Assembly: GCA_028715665.1 (NCBI GenBank)
Contig: JAQURI010000095.1
Coordinates: 1 to 6,128, forward strand
Reading direction: 5' to 3'
Length of the DNA: 6,128 nucleotides
Origin: Candidatus Ratteibacteria bacterium
GTDB taxonomy: Bacteria > CAIJMQ01
The translations under genes were made by a program, and so were the position numbers. Positions 5,870 to 6,128 of the stretch are shown one piece after another. The notes under the pieces are model-generated. The model was not told where the DNA came from and made no database searches. It saw only the letters and a program-made list of their open reading frames with translations. Numbering within the stretch: position 1 is the first letter of the stretch; every line of letters starts with the position of its first letter.

Positions 5870-6128
5870 ATGGAAACGCTAAAAAAGATATCCCGAACAG
5901 AAAATATCGAGCTAAAAACCCTTAAAGAAAGGTTTGAAAAGGGAGAGGTCGTAATTCTGAAAAATAAGGTGCGCAGGAATGTTGCCCCTGTAGGTATCGG
6001 CAAAGGACTAAAAACAAAAGTCAATGCCAATATCGGCACTTCGCCTGAAAAAAATGACATAAATTTTGAATTGAAAAAACTGAAAGTAGCGGTCGAAGCG
6101 GGCACTGACGCCGTAATGGATTTATCGA
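5870..6128 (+). CDS. thiC: Phosphomethylpyrimidine synthase (ThiC), 3'-truncated by the window edge
   Basis: Eighty-six codons of an open frame run off the right edge and are clearly the N-terminus of ThiC. This is the radical-SAM enzyme that turns aminoimidazole ribotide into the hydroxymethylpyrimidine phosphate half of thiamine. The diagnostic stretch is PVGIGKGLKTKVNANIGTSP (43-62), followed by FELKKLKVAVEAGTDAVMDLS (66-86), which matches the family's E-x-EL-K-L-x-A-x-x-x-GADT-x-MDLS region. The C-terminal CX2CX4C Fe-S motif lies beyond the window. The N-terminal segment before the family core is about 10 residues shorter than in many ThiC proteins. An in-frame TTG at 5831 would add 13 residues, but they do not resemble the family, and that codon overlaps the predicted -35 box, so I prefer the ATG at 5870. 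No Shine-Dalgarno precedes it, in line with a leaderless transcript. Confidence 0.9.
   Translation, partial: METLKKISRTENIELKTLKERFEKGEVVILKNKVRRNVAPVGIGKGLKTKVNANIGTSPEKNDINFELKKLKVAVEAGTDAVMDLS

Noticed and set aside
5812..6105. Minus-strand 97-codon frame near the right edge
   Set aside because: It is antisense to the recognisable ThiC N-terminus on the plus strand and has no family features of its own.

Overview
The window looks like a piece of a bacterial chromosome with ordinary housekeeping and metabolic genes. It is moderately AT-rich by eye. Supporting signs of a bacterium are Shine-Dalgarno sites before several genes, two sigma70-like promoters close to consensus, short intergenic gaps and a bacterial-type ThiC N-terminus. 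The mix of a pyruvoyl-type arginine decarboxylase next to an agmatinase, a tubby/LURP-one-like protein and a leader-poor thiC would fit an uncultivated lineage of the Omnitrophota/Elusimicrobiota kind. That placement is a guess from gene content and nothing here proves it.

Layout. (1) Positions 2-1384, + strand: the 3' part of a fold-type-IV PLP enzyme (aminotransferase or aminodeoxychorismate lyase), a nucleoside phosphorylase and a small DUF2007 protein. The gaps are 4 and 14 bases, so this is probably the tail of one operon. (2) Positions 1411-2895, - strand: a complete MATE-family efflux transporter, convergent with the first group. (3) Positions 2932-4248, + strand: a consensus sigma70 promoter (TTGACA-N18-TATAAT), then a tubby/LURP-one-related (scramblase-like) protein and a HAD phosphatase of the beta-phosphoglucomutase type. 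(4) Positions 4266-5796, + strand: a second good promoter (TTGAAA-N17-TATAAA), then pyruvoyl-dependent arginine decarboxylase and agmatinase, which together turn arginine into putrescine through agmatine. (5) Positions 5831-6128, + strand: an extended -10 promoter only a few bases before the start of thiC (pyrimidine branch of thiamine synthesis), which runs off the right edge.

The clearest functional unit is the two-gene putrescine module. The decarboxylase keeps its Ser-Ser self-cleavage site and the agmatinase keeps all six expected Mn ligands, so both look active. The most interesting regulatory point is thiC: its predicted transcript is nearly leaderless and the 73-base gap before it leaves no room for the TPP riboswitch that often controls this gene. 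I see no RNA genes, CRISPR array, insertion sequence, attachment site or stretch over 300 bases without a gene. I also found no convincing undescribed multi-gene system.
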